Origin: Flavisolibacter nicotianae
GTDB lineage: Bacteria > Bacteroidota > Bacteroidia > Chitinophagales > Chitinophagaceae
DNA: 64,000 nt
Reading direction: 5' to 3'
Assembly (NCBI RefSeq): GCF_003628535.1
Contig: NZ_RBCI01000002.1
Location: 620,001 to 684,000 of the forward strand
This document shows, one piece after another, positions 19,824 through 28,817 of this stretch; within the stretch, counting starts at the first letter, position 1, and each line of letters starts with the position of its first letter. The notes below the pieces were generated by a model that was not told the DNA's origin, ran no database searches, and saw nothing but the letters and a program-made list of their open reading frames with translations. A program made the position numbers and the translations under genes.

Positions 19824-20297
19824 ATGAAAAACACGATTTTCTTTTTCCTTCTTTTTGTCCTGGCTGCCGGCTCTACGGCATCCGCCCAGGACGTGATCCG
19901 TTTACAGGAATGCAATAACAGCTCGATCAAGCAACAGGCCGACAGCCTGCGCCAGTTGTATGGCCGCGATGGCTTCCAGGTAATCCGCGAAGCATCGATC
20001 AGCATGGAAAGCGAGTACGAAATGCCGGTGGTTGTGCCGCTGCAACAGGGCTCCTGGTACCAGTTTGTTTTTATCGGCGACATCAGTTCGCGTCTCTATG
20101 AAGTGCGCATGTACGACTGGGACGAGAAAATGGTCGTCTACCAGAAAAAAATGTGGGGCGATGTGGATGGCAACATCATTTCGTTTTCGTACATACCCAA
20201 GTTTAGCGAGATGCACATGTTTAAACCGGTGCAGCAAAACAAGCAAAAAAAACAGGGGCTTTGCGGCTATGTTATGCTGCTGAAAAAGGTGCGCTAA
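19824..20297 (+). CDS. Secreted hypothetical protein, 157 aa
   Basis: Begins with a clear signal peptide (MKNTIFFFLLFVLAAGSTAS, then AQ), so the product is exported to the periplasm or surface. The mature part, starting DVIRLQECNNSSIKQQADSLRQLY, is about 135 residues with several aromatic strands (GSWYQFVFIGD, VRMYDWDEKMVVYQKKMWG) and a basic C-terminus. This suggests a beta-rich domain seen in uncharacterised Bacteroidota proteins. I do not recognise a named family. It stands alone between the SDR gene and repeat copy C. Confidence 0.78.
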   Translation: MKNTIFFFLLFVLAAGSTASAQDVIRLQECNNSSIKQQADSLRQLYGRDGFQVIREASISMESEYEMPVVVPLQQGSWYQFVFIGDISSRLYEVRMYDWDEKMVVYQKKMWGDVDGNIISFSYIPKFSEMHMFKPVQQNKQKKQGLCGYVMLLKKVR

Positions 20298-20390
20298 CCT
20301 CGCCCCTGCATTTGGACACCCCGATCCCCCAGTAGCCTCCAGGGACGGGCTTACAATCACACAGACCCTTGCTTTTGCACGATATAACGA

Positions 20391-20422
20391 AGCCTCCATC
20401 ATACAATTGATGGAGGCTTTTT
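20391..20422 (+). terminator. Terminator-like hairpin in repeat copy C
   Basis: AGCCTCCATC pairs with GATGGAGGCT around an 8-nt loop and runs into TTTTTG, about 95 bp after the preceding stop codon. Confidence 0.6.
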
Positions 20423-20720
20423 GCTGCCGTTTGGCGTCTTAACCTACTGCAATTTCTTTGCCCCGGAGGGGCATCCTGTGAATAGAAGAAAGAATAGAAA
20501 AGGAAACAAAGCTCCGAAGGAGCGACATATTTTTCTTTTGCTGCCAGCACTAGAATAGCCATTGAGCTTCCGTTGCACAGTTTATCCTGACGATGGAAGG
20601 GCTCCGTTCAACGTTCGGAACACAGGGCGGCCGAAGAATGCCATCCCTTCAAGGGATGGCATTCTTTGATAAATAAAATCATCTTGCCCAAGCGGCCCTG
20701 TGCGTAGCAGTTCCTTCTCC

Positions 20721-20753
20721 TTGAGGTGAGGGTTAGGGTGAGGTGTATATTTG
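20721..20753 (+). promoter_or_regulatory. trmD promoter at the end of repeat copy C
   Basis: TTG at 20721-20723, 22-nt spacer, and TATATTTG at 20746-20753, a full match to TAnnTTTG. The trmD ATG begins four bases later, so transcription would start at or just after the ATG region, giving a leaderless or nearly leaderless mRNA. Confidence 0.5.
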
Positions 20754-20757
20754 CCTC

Positions 20758-21444
20758 ATGCACATCGACATCATCACTGTTTTGCCCGAGTTGCTGGAAA
20801 GTCCCTTGTCGCATTCGATCATGAAAAGAGCGCAGGACAAAGGGTTGCTGACCGTTCAAACGCACGGCCTGCGCAAGTGGGCCGTGAACGAGTACGGCCA
20901 GGTGGACGATTACCAGTACGGCGGTGGCGCCGGCATGGTGATGATGGCCGAACCATTGGCCAATGCGATCGATGAATTAAGCAAGGAGCGCACATTCGAC
21001 GAGGTCATCTACCTTACTCCCGATGGCGAAACCCTGACGCAAAAAATTGCCAATACCCTTTCGCTGAAAGAAAACCTGCTTCTCATTTGCGGACATTACA
21101 AAGGGATTGACCAGCGTATCCGCGAACACTATGTAACCAGGGAAATTTCCATCGGCGATTACGTGCTGAGTGGGGGCGAACTGGCTGCCGCCGTCCTGGT
21201 CGATGCCGTCGGTCGCCTCCTTCCCGGCGTTCTCAATGACGAAACATCGGCCCTCACCGATTCCTTCCAAGACAACCTGCTGGCACCACCCGTTTATACC
21301 CGTCCGGCCGAATGGCGCGGAATGAAAGTGCCCGATATTTTGCTCAGTGGCCACACGGCAAAAATTGAAGAATGGCGGCACGAGCAGGCCGTTCAGCGCA
21401 CCAAAGAAAAACGCCCCGACCTGTTGGAGGACGAGGCGCTGTAA
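20758..21444 (+). CDS. trmD: tRNA (guanine-N1-)-methyltransferase
   Basis: A 228-residue SPOUT methyltransferase that makes m1G37 in tRNAs reading CNN codons and so prevents frameshifting. The N-terminal [21 protein letters not shown], the tRNA loop [22 protein letters not shown], the trefoil knot [14 protein letters not shown], and [34 protein letters not shown] with the catalytic Asp are all intact. It is not in the usual rpsP-rimM-trmD-rplS cluster here; it stands alone behind repeat copy C. The ATG at 20758 begins the conserved N-terminus exactly. Confidence 0.96.
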   Translation: MHIDIITVLPELLESPLSHSIMKRAQDKGLLTVQTHGLRKWAVNEYGQVDDYQYGGGAGMVMMAEPLANAIDELSKERTFDEVIYLTPDGETLTQKIANTLSLKENLLLICGHYKGIDQRIREHYVTREISIGDYVLSGGELAAAVLVDAVGRLLPGVLNDETSALTDSFQDNLLAPPVYTRPAEWRGMKVPDILLSGHTAKIEEWRHEQAVQRTKEKRPDLLEDEAL

Positions 21445-21454
21445 GTCAGGAGCG

Positions 21455-21500
21455 GTGAATGGCCAATGAGAAAGTTCCTTAAACACCATTGACCATTCAC
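21455..21500. terminator. Hairpin between convergent trmD and czcA
   Basis: GTGAATGGCCAATG (21455-21468) and CATTGACCATTCAC (21487-21500) pair at 13 of 14 positions. Located between two convergent stop codons, it may end transcription from either side. Confidence 0.5.
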
Positions 21501-21512
21501 AACTCACGATGC

Positions 21513-24500
21513 TTACGATTTGCTGATCAAGTTTGCCTTCCGCAACAACCTCCGGTTTTCCCGCTTGTGCATCAGGTTGAACACCAGCGTGTACATCACC
21601 GGCAGAATCAGCAGGGTGAGGATCGTGGACGTGATCAAGCCGCCGATCACCACTCTTGCCAGGGGCTTCTGGGTCTCGCTGCCGATGCCTGTTGAAATAG
21701 CGGCCGGCAATAAACCAATGGCTGCCATCAGGGCCGTCATTACCACGGGACGAATTCGCGACCGGACACCTTCGCTTACGGCTTCCACTACATGCAGGCC
21801 CGCTTCCAGGTTTTTCCGGAAGACGGAGATCAGGATCACGCCGTTTTGAATACACACGCCAAAAAGGGCAATAAAGCCAATGCCGGCCGAGATGCTGAAG
21901 TTCATCCCCGTGACATAGAGTGCCAGGATGCCACCGATCAACGCAAAGGGTACGTTCATGATGGTGAGCATGGCATCCTTTGCATTCCCAAAGGTCATGA
22001 ACAGGATGAGGAAGATCACCAGCAAACAAACCGGGACCACTTTGGCCAGTGTTGCCGAAGCCCTCTGCTGGTTTTCAAATTCGCCGTTCCAGGTCATGGA
22101 GTAGGCCTGCGGAAGGTGCACGGCGTCATTGACTTTCCGTTGCGCTTCGGCAATGGTGCTCCCCAGGTCTCTTTCACGAATCGAAAACTTTACGGCGATG
22201 TAGCGGGTGTTGTTGTCGCGGTAAATGAAAGCCGGTCCTGTCAGTGTGCGAATGTTAGCAATTTCCTTCAGCGGTACCTTGGAGCCATCCTGCGCCGGCA
22301 CCATCAGGTTTTCCACTTTGTCCTGTGCATCCCTGAATTCTTTCTGGTAACGGACCCGCACATCAAACTTTCGTTCGCCCTCGTACAACTCCGTCGCGGC
22401 CTTTCCGCCGATGGCCATTTCAATCACGGCGTTGGCGTCGGCCATGTTCACGCCGTAAAAAGCCATGCGCTGCTGGTCCAGTTCAATCCGGAATTCGGGT
22501 TGCCCGAGGTTTCGTAGGATCCCGAGGTCTTCAATTCCCCTCACCGTACTCAGTTGTGCCATCACCCGTTTGGAAAGGCTGTCAAGCGTAGTGAAATCAG
22601 GGCCAAATATTTTCACCGCCAGGGCCGCGTTTACACCGGCGACGGCTTCTTCCACGTTGTCGCGGATCGGTTGCGAATAGTTCAGGACAATGCCTGGCAA
22701 CTTGCGCAACTGCCCATCCATTTCATCGATCAATTGCTCCTCGGTGATCCTGCGTTTCCATTGTTCTTTTTGTTTCAGGTCTACCTGGATCTGCACGTTA
22801 AAAAATCCTTTCGGGTCGGTGCCATCATTGGTCCGGCCCACTTGCGAAAGGGTTTGCTCTACCTCGGGAAATTCGCGGAGAATGTCCACCATTTTATCGG
22901 AGATATGTTGCGCTTCCTGCAGCGAAACGCTCATGGGCAACTCGGCTTCCACCCAAAGGGCGCCCTCGTCGAGTTCGGGCAGAAATTCGGTTCCCAGGAA
23001 TTTGACGATGCCAAACGAAAGACCCATCACGGCGAGGGCAATCAGGAGGCTGGCCTTGGGAAAACGGGTGGTGAGGTTGAAGGCTTTCATCACACCCCGT
23101 TCGATAAAAAGAACAAGGGGATTGTGCTTTTCCCGTACGTTCTTGCGCAGTAAAATACTCGACAGGGCAGGCACCAGGGTCAGCGTGAACAGCAGGGCGC
23201 CCAGCAGGGCAAAACCCAGTGTATAAGCCAGTGGCGAAAACATCTTGCCTTCCACTTTCTGGAAAGCAAAAATCGGAATGAGGCAGGTGATGATGATCAG
23301 CTTTGAAAAGAAGATGGCCTTTCCCATCTCCGTTCCGGTTTGTTTGAACAGCCCCAGTTTGGCCAGCTTGTTGAATCGTTCCATGCCCACTTCCCGTGCC
23401 CGGTGGTCGAGCGCCACAAACAATCCTTCCACCATCACTACGGCACCGTCGATGATGATCCCAAAATCCACGGCGCCCATCGAAAGCAGGTTGGCGCTCA
23501 TGCCCTTGATGCGCATGCAGATAAAGGCAAACAGCAGGGAGAGTGGGATGATGATTCCCACCGTCAGCGTGGTGCGCCAGTCGGCCATGAAAAGAAACAC
23601 GATCACCGTCACCAGGATGATTCCTTCAAGCAGGTTGTGCACAACCGTGTGCTGCGCATAATCCATTAATTCGGTGCGGTCGTAAAACGTATCGACCTTG
23701 ACATCTTTGGGCAGGATGTTTTGATTCAGCTCTTTCACTTTTGCTTCTACCCGTTGCAGCACTTCACTGGGGTTTTCGCCTTTGCGCATCACCACGATGC
23801 CTTCAATCACATCGGGCTGCTTGTCGCGGGTGACCCATCCCAGGCGTGGCCGTCCCGCTTCGGTCACGGTGGCAATATTCCTGACGAGGATAGGCACATT
23901 GCCTTCCCTTGTGACGATGATGTTTTCAATGTCCGGAATGTCTTTCAAAATCCCGATGCCACGTACAACAAACGATTGCCCGTTGCGCTCAATTACGTCG
24001 CCGCCCACGTTGATGTTGCTTTTCTGCACGGCGCTGTATACATCGAGCGAAGAGAGATTGTACTTGGTGAGCATCTCGGGATTCACACTCACTTCAAAGG
24101 TTTTTTCTTCGCCGCCAAAGCTGTTTACATCGGCCACACCGGGTACCGATTTGAACTGCCGGTCGAGCACCCAGTCCTGGATGGCGGTGAGCTCGTGAAT
24201 GGATTTGGTGGGGCTTTTCAATGTATAGCGATAGATCTCGCCGGTGGGGCCATAGGGCGGCTGCACATCGGGCTTGACACCTTCGGGCAGGTCGGCATTT
24301 CCAAGGCGGCTCAGCACCTGTTGCCGGGCAAAGGCATCGTCCACATCGTCGTCGAAAATGATGCGGATATAGCTCAGGCCAAATGCCGAGGTGGTGCGCA
24401 GGTTGGCTTTTTTCTGTACCGAATTCAGCGCCACTTCCAGAGGGATCGTGACAAATTTTTCTACCTCCTCCGCACTGCGGCCCGGCCACTGCGCAATGAT

Positions 24501-24653
24501 GATGATCTGCGTGTTGGTGACATCGGGAAAGGTTTCAATCGGCGTGTTTTTATACGAAACAAAACCAAATACGGCCAGCACGGCTGTCATGAAAAAAACA
24601 AAATACCGGTGCCGCAGGGAAAAATGAATGATGCGTTTGATGAACTTGTTCAT
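21513..24653 (-). CDS. czcA: CzcA-type heavy-metal RND efflux pump
   Basis: A 1046-residue inner-membrane RND transporter with twelve transmembrane helices and two large periplasmic loops. The CzcA signature DFGIIIDGAVVMVEGLF in helix 4 (with the proton-relay Asp residues), the opening IIHFSLRHRYFVFFMTAVLAVFG, and QWPGRSAEEVEKFVTIPLE are typical of divalent-cation exporters (Co/Zn/Cd or Cu/Ag class). It pumps metal from periplasm or cytoplasm through an adaptor and outer-membrane channel, both encoded just upstream on the same strand. The exact metal cannot be read from sequence. The region from 24654 to 24778 contains repeated word-like intergenic sequence only. Confidence 0.93.
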   Translation of the reverse strand: MNKFIKRIIHFSLRHRYFVFFMTAVLAVFGFVSYKNTPIETFPDVTNTQIIIIAQWPGRSAEEVEKFVTIPLEVALNSVQKKANLRTTSAFGLSYIRIIFDDDVDDAFARQQVLSRLGNADLPEGVKPDVQPPYGPTGEIYRYTLKSPTKSIHELTAIQDWVLDRQFKSVPGVADVNSFGGEEKTFEVSVNPEMLTKYNLSSLDVYSAVQKSNINVGGDVIERNGQSFVVRGIGILKDIPDIENIIVTREGNVPILVRNIATVTEAGRPRLGWVTRDKQPDVIEGIVVMRKGENPSEVLQRVEAKVKELNQNILPKDVKVDTFYDRTELMDYAQHTVVHNLLEGIILVTVIVFLFMADWRTTLTVGIIIPLSLLFAFICMRIKGMSANLLSMGAVDFGIIIDGAVVMVEGLFVALDHRAREVGMERFNKLAKLGLFKQTGTEMGKAIFFSKLIIITCLIPIFAFQKVEGKMFSPLAYTLGFALLGALLFTLTLVPALSSILLRKNVREKHNPLVLFIERGVMKAFNLTTRFPKASLLIALAVMGLSFGIVKFLGTEFLPELDEGALWVEAELPMSVSLQEAQHISDKMVDILREFPEVEQTLSQVGRTNDGTDPKGFFNVQIQVDLKQKEQWKRRITEEQLIDEMDGQLRKLPGIVLNYSQPIRDNVEEAVAGVNAALAVKIFGPDFTTLDSLSKRVMAQLSTVRGIEDLGILRNLGQPEFRIELDQQRMAFYGVNMADANAVIEMAIGGKAATELYEGERKFDVRVRYQKEFRDAQDKVENLMVPAQDGSKVPLKEIANIRTLTGPAFIYRDNNTRYIAVKFSIRERDLGSTIAEAQRKVNDAVHLPQAYSMTWNGEFENQQRASATLAKVVPVCLLVIFLILFMTFGNAKDAMLTIMNVPFALIGGILALYVTGMNFSISAGIGFIALFGVCIQNGVILISVFRKNLEAGLHVVEAVSEGVRSRIRPVVMTALMAAIGLLPAAISTGIGSETQKPLARVVIGGLITSTILTLLILPVMYTLVFNLMHKRENRRLLRKANLISKS

Positions 24654-24778
24654 GGTTGAACATTTGTGTGAATGGTGGATGGAATTTGCTTCCGTCAGAT
24701 GTTAAACGTTAGACGTGAAACGGGTGTAAAGTCGTTACCCCACTTTATAGTTTGATGTCTGACATTTGACGTCTCACG

Positions 24779-25894
24779 TCACTTCATTTCCTGCGCTTCC
24801 TGCAACTGGCGATAAAAGAGCAGGGCCTGGTTGCTGATAACCCGTTCGCCAGCCATCAATCCGCTTTTCAGGTAGACGATTTTGCCGGCCGTTTTCAACA
24901 CTTCCACCTCGCGAATCTGCAGGTTGCATTTGCCATGGTACACGACCACGAAGGTTTTCCCATCTTCGCTCACAAGCGCCGATGCGGGAATGACATTGGC
25001 CCTGGCGCCTTCGGTGTTTTGGATCACGATGTTGGCAAACATTTCGGGCTTTAGCCGGCCGCTGTTGTTGGGCAGCACAATGCGGATCTTCATCACCTTT
25101 GTTTGCGGGTCCAGCACCTGGTTTACCTTGTCCACCCTGCCCACGAACGAACTATCGGGATAGGCCAGCGTTGTCACCAGCGCTGTGTAGCCTTCTCTCA
25201 CTTTGGCGATGTCGCTTTCATACACATTCGCCCAGATCCACACATCTTTTGTGTCGCCAACCGTGAAAAGGTTTTGACCGTTGTCGTTGCGGATGAACTG
25301 GCCGGGATTGACATTTTTTTCCACCACGTAGCCGCTCTTCGGCGCGGTAACTACATAGGTGCCGTTGGCCGAGGTGCGGCCACTCCCGTTGATGGCAATC
25401 TGCGACCGGATCTTCGAGGCATTGGCCAGTGCTTTCTGGTAGCCCTGTTTGGCGACAATGAATTCTTTTTCGCTGCCGATGCCGTTCTGAAACAGGTGTT
25501 CGGCATTGTCCATTTCGCGTTTGGCGATGGCAATGTCGTTGCCGGCAGAAGAAAGGTCGGCATAGTTGCCGGCAATGTCGGCGCTTTTGATCAGGGCCAG
25601 CGTTTGCCCTGCATGCACATAGTCGCCCAGCGAGGCGTTCACACTGATTACCTGGCCACTGCTGACGGGGAAGATTTTGACGACTTTGTTTTCGTTGAAG
25701 CTCACCTCACCCGAAAGCTTGAGTTCATCGCTGATGCGGCTTTCGCTCACACTGTCGATGGTCACCATTTTGGCCATGCTGTCGCTGATGCAGACCTCTT
25801 TTTTTTCCGGCGCTGTCGCGGCATGACCGTCGCAGGCGGTGAAGCCAACCGCTGCCGCAAGGAGAAGAAGGGAAATGGGAAAAATATGTTTCAT
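24779..25894 (-). CDS. czcB: RND efflux periplasmic adaptor (CzcB-like lipoprotein)
   Basis: A 371-residue membrane-fusion protein. The N-terminus MKHIFPISLLLLAAAVGFTAC is a lipoprotein signal with lipobox GFTAC, so it is anchored in the inner-membrane outer leaflet. A short spacer with CDGHAA and VCISDSMAKMVTID follows, then a beta-barrel/lipoyl core (VISVNASLGDYVHAGQTLALI), an alpha hairpin (about 120-165) and the second lipoyl half (YVVTAPKSGYVVEKNVNPGQFI). It links the RND pump to the outer-membrane channel. It lies between czcA and the channel gene, with 7 bp to the latter. Confidence 0.9.
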   Translation of the reverse strand: MKHIFPISLLLLAAAVGFTACDGHAATAPEKKEVCISDSMAKMVTIDSVSESRISDELKLSGEVSFNENKVVKIFPVSSGQVISVNASLGDYVHAGQTLALIKSADIAGNYADLSSAGNDIAIAKREMDNAEHLFQNGIGSEKEFIVAKQGYQKALANASKIRSQIAINGSGRTSANGTYVVTAPKSGYVVEKNVNPGQFIRNDNGQNLFTVGDTKDVWIWANVYESDIAKVREGYTALVTTLAYPDSSFVGRVDKVNQVLDPQTKVMKIRIVLPNNSGRLKPEMFANIVIQNTEGARANVIPASALVSEDGKTFVVVYHGKCNLQIREVEVLKTAGKIVYLKSGLMAGERVISNQALLFYRQLQEAQEMK

Positions 25895-25901
25895 GATTCA
25901 G

Positions 25902-27194
25902 TTATTGAAGCGTGATGATTGTTTGTGCGGTGACATAATTGAATTCGGCGGCTGCGTTCAGCAGCGCCGTATACTGTTGCAGTTGCTTTTGTTTGGTGTC
26001 TTTGTACGACGAAAAAAAGTCGATAAAATCAACCAGGCCCACTTTACGCTGCCGGTAGCTTTCCACCATGTTGCGCAACAGTTTTTCGTAATTCTCCGAC
26101 CAGGTACCGGCGGCACTGTTTTGCACCTGCAATAAGGTTTGCAACTTGTTGTAGGCGCTCAATACTTCGGCCTGCACCACGGACTGCGTTTGTTTTTCGA
26201 GCAACTGAGAACTCTTGACATTCCACTCCGCCGCCTGAATGTTGCCACGGTTCCTGTTGAACAACGGAAGAGGCAGGGCAACCTGGAGGCCGGTGTAATT
26301 GCGCACATAGCTGTTCGAGCGGTCGTAATCGACACCCACGGTCACATCGGGTTTTGCCAGTGCTTTTTGGTAGGCGAGATTGTGCTGCTGGTAACTGGCC
26401 TGCACGGCAGCCAGCGCGGCATCGGGGCGGGCCTTTTTGGCGCTGTCGATCAGGGGCAGCAGGGCAAGGTTATTCAACACGGATAAATCCATCGCTGGTG
26501 TGGCAACGGCAATTGGTGCGTTGTCGCCTGCCTGCAACAGGATGCGCAATTCTTTTTGCACGTCCTGCTGCTGACGGAGGTTGTCGGCATAATCACTTTG
26601 CAGGGAATACAGCAGCGATTTGATGCGCACATTGTCTTTAAGAGAAATGTCGCCCACCTTCAACATTTCATCCATGCCCCTGGCGAGCGACCGGGCATGC
26701 ATGATCTCCGTCTCGAGCAAACCGGCCGTTGCCTGCAACGCCGATAAATTGTTTAGATCGGTAACGAGAACATAGCGCAGGTTTCGCATCAGGTCGGAAA
26801 ACTGGGCCTGGGCCGTTTGCATGCCGTCCTGTGCCAGTTGTACCTGCAGGCCGCGTTTGCCCGCCGTACGAATGAGCTGGGTGAGATTCAGGTATAATTG
26901 GCCGCCGTCCTGCGGGATGGCCGCGGTTCCCTTGCCGTGACGGAAAAATTTCCCGTCGTATAAATTTTGTTCGGTTGCCAGCAGGGGATTGTCCCAGGCT
27001 TTGGCTTGCTGAATCAAGGCCTCGCCGGCATTGATGTTATACTGCGCCGCCAGCAATTGAAGATTTTTTTTTAAAAACAGCTCTTCGGCTTTGGGAATGG
27101 AAAGACGCAGGGTGTCCTGCGCTTTCAGGCTTGCAAGGGCAAGCATGCATGCGCCAAAACCAAAGCTGCGCAGAAGTGCAACTTTACGTTTCAT
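25902..27194 (-). CDS. czcC: Outer-membrane efflux channel, TolC/CzcC family
   Basis: A 430-residue outer-membrane factor with a signal peptide ending before QDTLRLSIPKAEEL (start MKRKVALLRSFGFGACMLA). It has the duplicated coiled-coil repeat of TolC-like trimers, for example LLAAQYNINAGEALIQQAKAWDNP and AALAAVQASYQQHNLAYQKALAKPDVTVGVDYD. It forms the exit duct for the CzcBA pump. The ATG at 27194 was chosen because the frame upstream does not look like a signal sequence. It is probably transcribed with the small gene 80 bp upstream. Confidence 0.9.
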   Translation of the reverse strand: MKRKVALLRSFGFGACMLALASLKAQDTLRLSIPKAEELFLKKNLQLLAAQYNINAGEALIQQAKAWDNPLLATEQNLYDGKFFRHGKGTAAIPQDGGQLYLNLTQLIRTAGKRGLQVQLAQDGMQTAQAQFSDLMRNLRYVLVTDLNNLSALQATAGLLETEIMHARSLARGMDEMLKVGDISLKDNVRIKSLLYSLQSDYADNLRQQQDVQKELRILLQAGDNAPIAVATPAMDLSVLNNLALLPLIDSAKKARPDAALAAVQASYQQHNLAYQKALAKPDVTVGVDYDRSNSYVRNYTGLQVALPLPLFNRNRGNIQAAEWNVKSSQLLEKQTQSVVQAEVLSAYNKLQTLLQVQNSAAGTWSENYEKLLRNMVESYRQRKVGLVDFIDFFSSYKDTKQKQLQQYTALLNAAAEFNYVTAQTIITLQ

Positions 27195-27274
27195 GTCTGG
27201 ATGATTTGAGAGGAAGAATTTTGTCGCAACGACAAAGCACTGCACGGGACGTGCAGGAAAAAAGCAATACAGTT

Positions 27275-27634
27275 TCAGGTCTTGGGAGGAGGGGCCAGGA
27301 TTTCAAAAAAACCGGATGAAAGCGAGTTCTCATCCTGCAGCGGAATGCTCCTGTATGAATATAGGGAGGATTCTTTTTTCACGGCGGCGCTGGGCTGCAC
27401 CAGGAAAAAATGCGGCTTCAGCGCATGAAAATACCGGGCATTGTCGTCGTCGCTGTCCTTTGTTTTGTGAGGGTCTTTGTCTTTGGAAAAGCTGTACTGG
27501 ATATACTCGCTCAGGCTGTTGATGTCATGCACCTGCCGGAAGTCGGCGTCATAGACGTCCTTCTCATCGATCTGTGCGATAAACATCGAAAAGTTGACAT
27601 GCAACAACAGCAATATGAAGGCAAGGAGGCGCAT
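27275..27634 (-). CDS. Small exported protein at the head of the czc operon
   Basis: A 119-residue protein with a hydrophobic N-terminus (MRLLAFILLLLHVNFSMFIAQ) that looks like a signal peptide or anchor. The mature part is rich in Asp/His (DEKDVYDADFRQVHDINSLSEYI; HKTKDSDDDNARYFHALKPHFF), compatible with metal handling, and ends in FFEILAPPPKT. I do not recognise a named family. It is the first gene of the same-strand czcCBA set, so a role in metal sensing, binding or pump regulation is a reasonable inference only. Confidence 0.7.
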   Translation of the reverse strand: MRLLAFILLLLHVNFSMFIAQIDEKDVYDADFRQVHDINSLSEYIQYSFSKDKDPHKTKDSDDDNARYFHALKPHFFLVQPSAAVKKESSLYSYRSIPLQDENSLSSGFFEILAPPPKT

Positions 27635-27778
27635 CCACCTGCAAAAAAAGAATCTGTGCTTTCTATTGCAAACACCAAATCGGTCAATCAGGACTCTGAA
27701 TGGGTCGTTGCAGCTAATGAATCTTCAAAAGAAAGCGGCAGAAAACAAAAAGCCACCCGTTGGTTTGCCGGCTCGCCC

Positions 27779-28816
27779 TTATACCAGCTCTTCTTCCACC
27801 TGCGCAAATCCTTTCTTCGGCTGCATCCGTTCCCACAGGATTTTGTACACGGTTTCCGCAATGGGCATGTCGGCGCCAATGCTCTTGTTAAAATTGTGGA
27901 TGCACCGCGACGCATAATAGCCTTCGGCCACCATGTTCAGTTCCAGTTGCGCGGCTTTCACCGTATACCCTTTGCCGATCATGTTGCCAAAGGTGCGGTT
28001 GCGGCTGTACAGAGAATAGCAGGTTACCAGCAGGTCGCCAAGGTAAACAGAGGCGGCGTAGTTCATGTCTTTTTTCTTGTCGTGAACCTCGTGTTCGCCT
28101 ACCACGATGTGTTGCACACCCACCTTGCGCAGGAAGCCCGCCATTTCATCGGCGCTGTTGGCAATGAGCACACTCAGGAAATTATCGCCGTAGTCCAGGC
28201 CGTGGGCAATGCCGGCGCCCAGTGCGTAGATATTTTTCATAACGGCAGCATACTGCACACCCAGGATGTCGGTGTTGACCACGGTATTGATATACGGTGC
28301 TTCGAAGCAGGTGGCAATTGTTGCGGCGGTTTCGCCGTCGACGCCCGAGAACGTCAGGTAGGAAAGTTTTTCCGCCGCCACTTCTTCGGCGTGGCAGGGA
28401 CCCAGCACCGCGAAATAATTTGACAGTGGAAGGGCAAAATGGCGTTCCAGGTATTCGTTCAGCAAAATATCGCAGCCGGGAATCAAGCCTTTGATGGCCG
28501 ACAGAATTTTTTTGTTCCTGAGCGAGTTCTTGTCGATGCTTTGCAGGACCTCTTCGGCATAGGCCGAAGGCACGGCAAAAACCAGCAGGTCCGATTCGTT
28601 GACGACCGTTTGCACGTCATCGCTCATGCTGAGCAGCGACACATCGAAGTAGGCCGAACTCAAATAATTCGGGTTGTGGTGGCGCTGCTTTATGTAGTCG
28701 ATGCTGGCGGAATTGCGGATCCACCAGTTCACCCGCTGCTTGTTGTCGGTAATAATTTTTACGAGGGCTGTACCCCAACTGCCGTTGCCAATCACGCCTA
28801 TTCTCATTCCTTCCAT
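27779..28816 (-). CDS. gpsA: Glycerol-3-phosphate dehydrogenase [NAD(P)+]
   Basis: A 345-residue enzyme that reduces dihydroxyacetone phosphate to sn-glycerol-3-phosphate for phospholipid synthesis. The Rossmann motif GVIGNGSWGTALVKI begins at residue 7, and the catalytic Lys lies in YAAVMKNIYALGAGIAHGLDYGDN, followed by the GLGDL-equivalent AASVYLGDLLVTCYS and SRNRTFG substrate segment. Start may be M1 (28816) or M4 (28807). It begins one base after the stop of the upstream adaptor gene, implying co-transcription. Confidence 0.94.
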   Translation of the reverse strand: MEGMRIGVIGNGSWGTALVKIITDNKQRVNWWIRNSASIDYIKQRHHNPNYLSSAYFDVSLLSMSDDVQTVVNESDLLVFAVPSAYAEEVLQSIDKNSLRNKKILSAIKGLIPGCDILLNEYLERHFALPLSNYFAVLGPCHAEEVAAEKLSYLTFSGVDGETAATIATCFEAPYINTVVNTDILGVQYAAVMKNIYALGAGIAHGLDYGDNFLSVLIANSADEMAGFLRKVGVQHIVVGEHEVHDKKKDMNYAASVYLGDLLVTCYSLYSRNRTFGNMIGKGYTVKAAQLELNMVAEGYYASRCIHNFNKSIGADMPIAETVYKILWERMQPKKGFAQVEEELV

Positions 28817-28817
28817 G

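Larger units (their letters stand above)
20320..20757 (+). repeat. Composite intergenic repeat, copy C (~440 bp)
   Basis: Third copy, filling the gap from the gene at 19824 to trmD. Block order and orientation are as in A and B, with the CAGACCCTTGCTTTTGCACG core, the GCCTCCATC...GATGGAGGC hairpin and T run, TTTGCCCCGGAGGGGC, AAAGCTCCGAAGGAGCGACA, GTTCGGAAC, the GAATGCCATCCC/GGGATGGCATTC hairpin, and the CTTGAGGTGAGGGTTAGGG tail. It is more diverged at the left end and carries an extra segment near 20555-20600. Confidence 0.85.

Noticed and set aside
20977-22029. 350-codon minus-strand frame across trmD and the end of czcA
   Set aside because: It overlaps two well-supported genes and shows no recognisable domain.
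23721-24659. Long open frames antisense to czcA (for example 312 residues on the plus strand)
   Set aside because: Shadow of codon bias in a real RND gene: no start context, no family motif, low-complexity His/Gly-rich translation.
27410-28423. 337-codon plus-strand frame opposite gpsA
   Set aside because: Antisense to a clear gpsA with all motifs; composition typical of a shadow frame.
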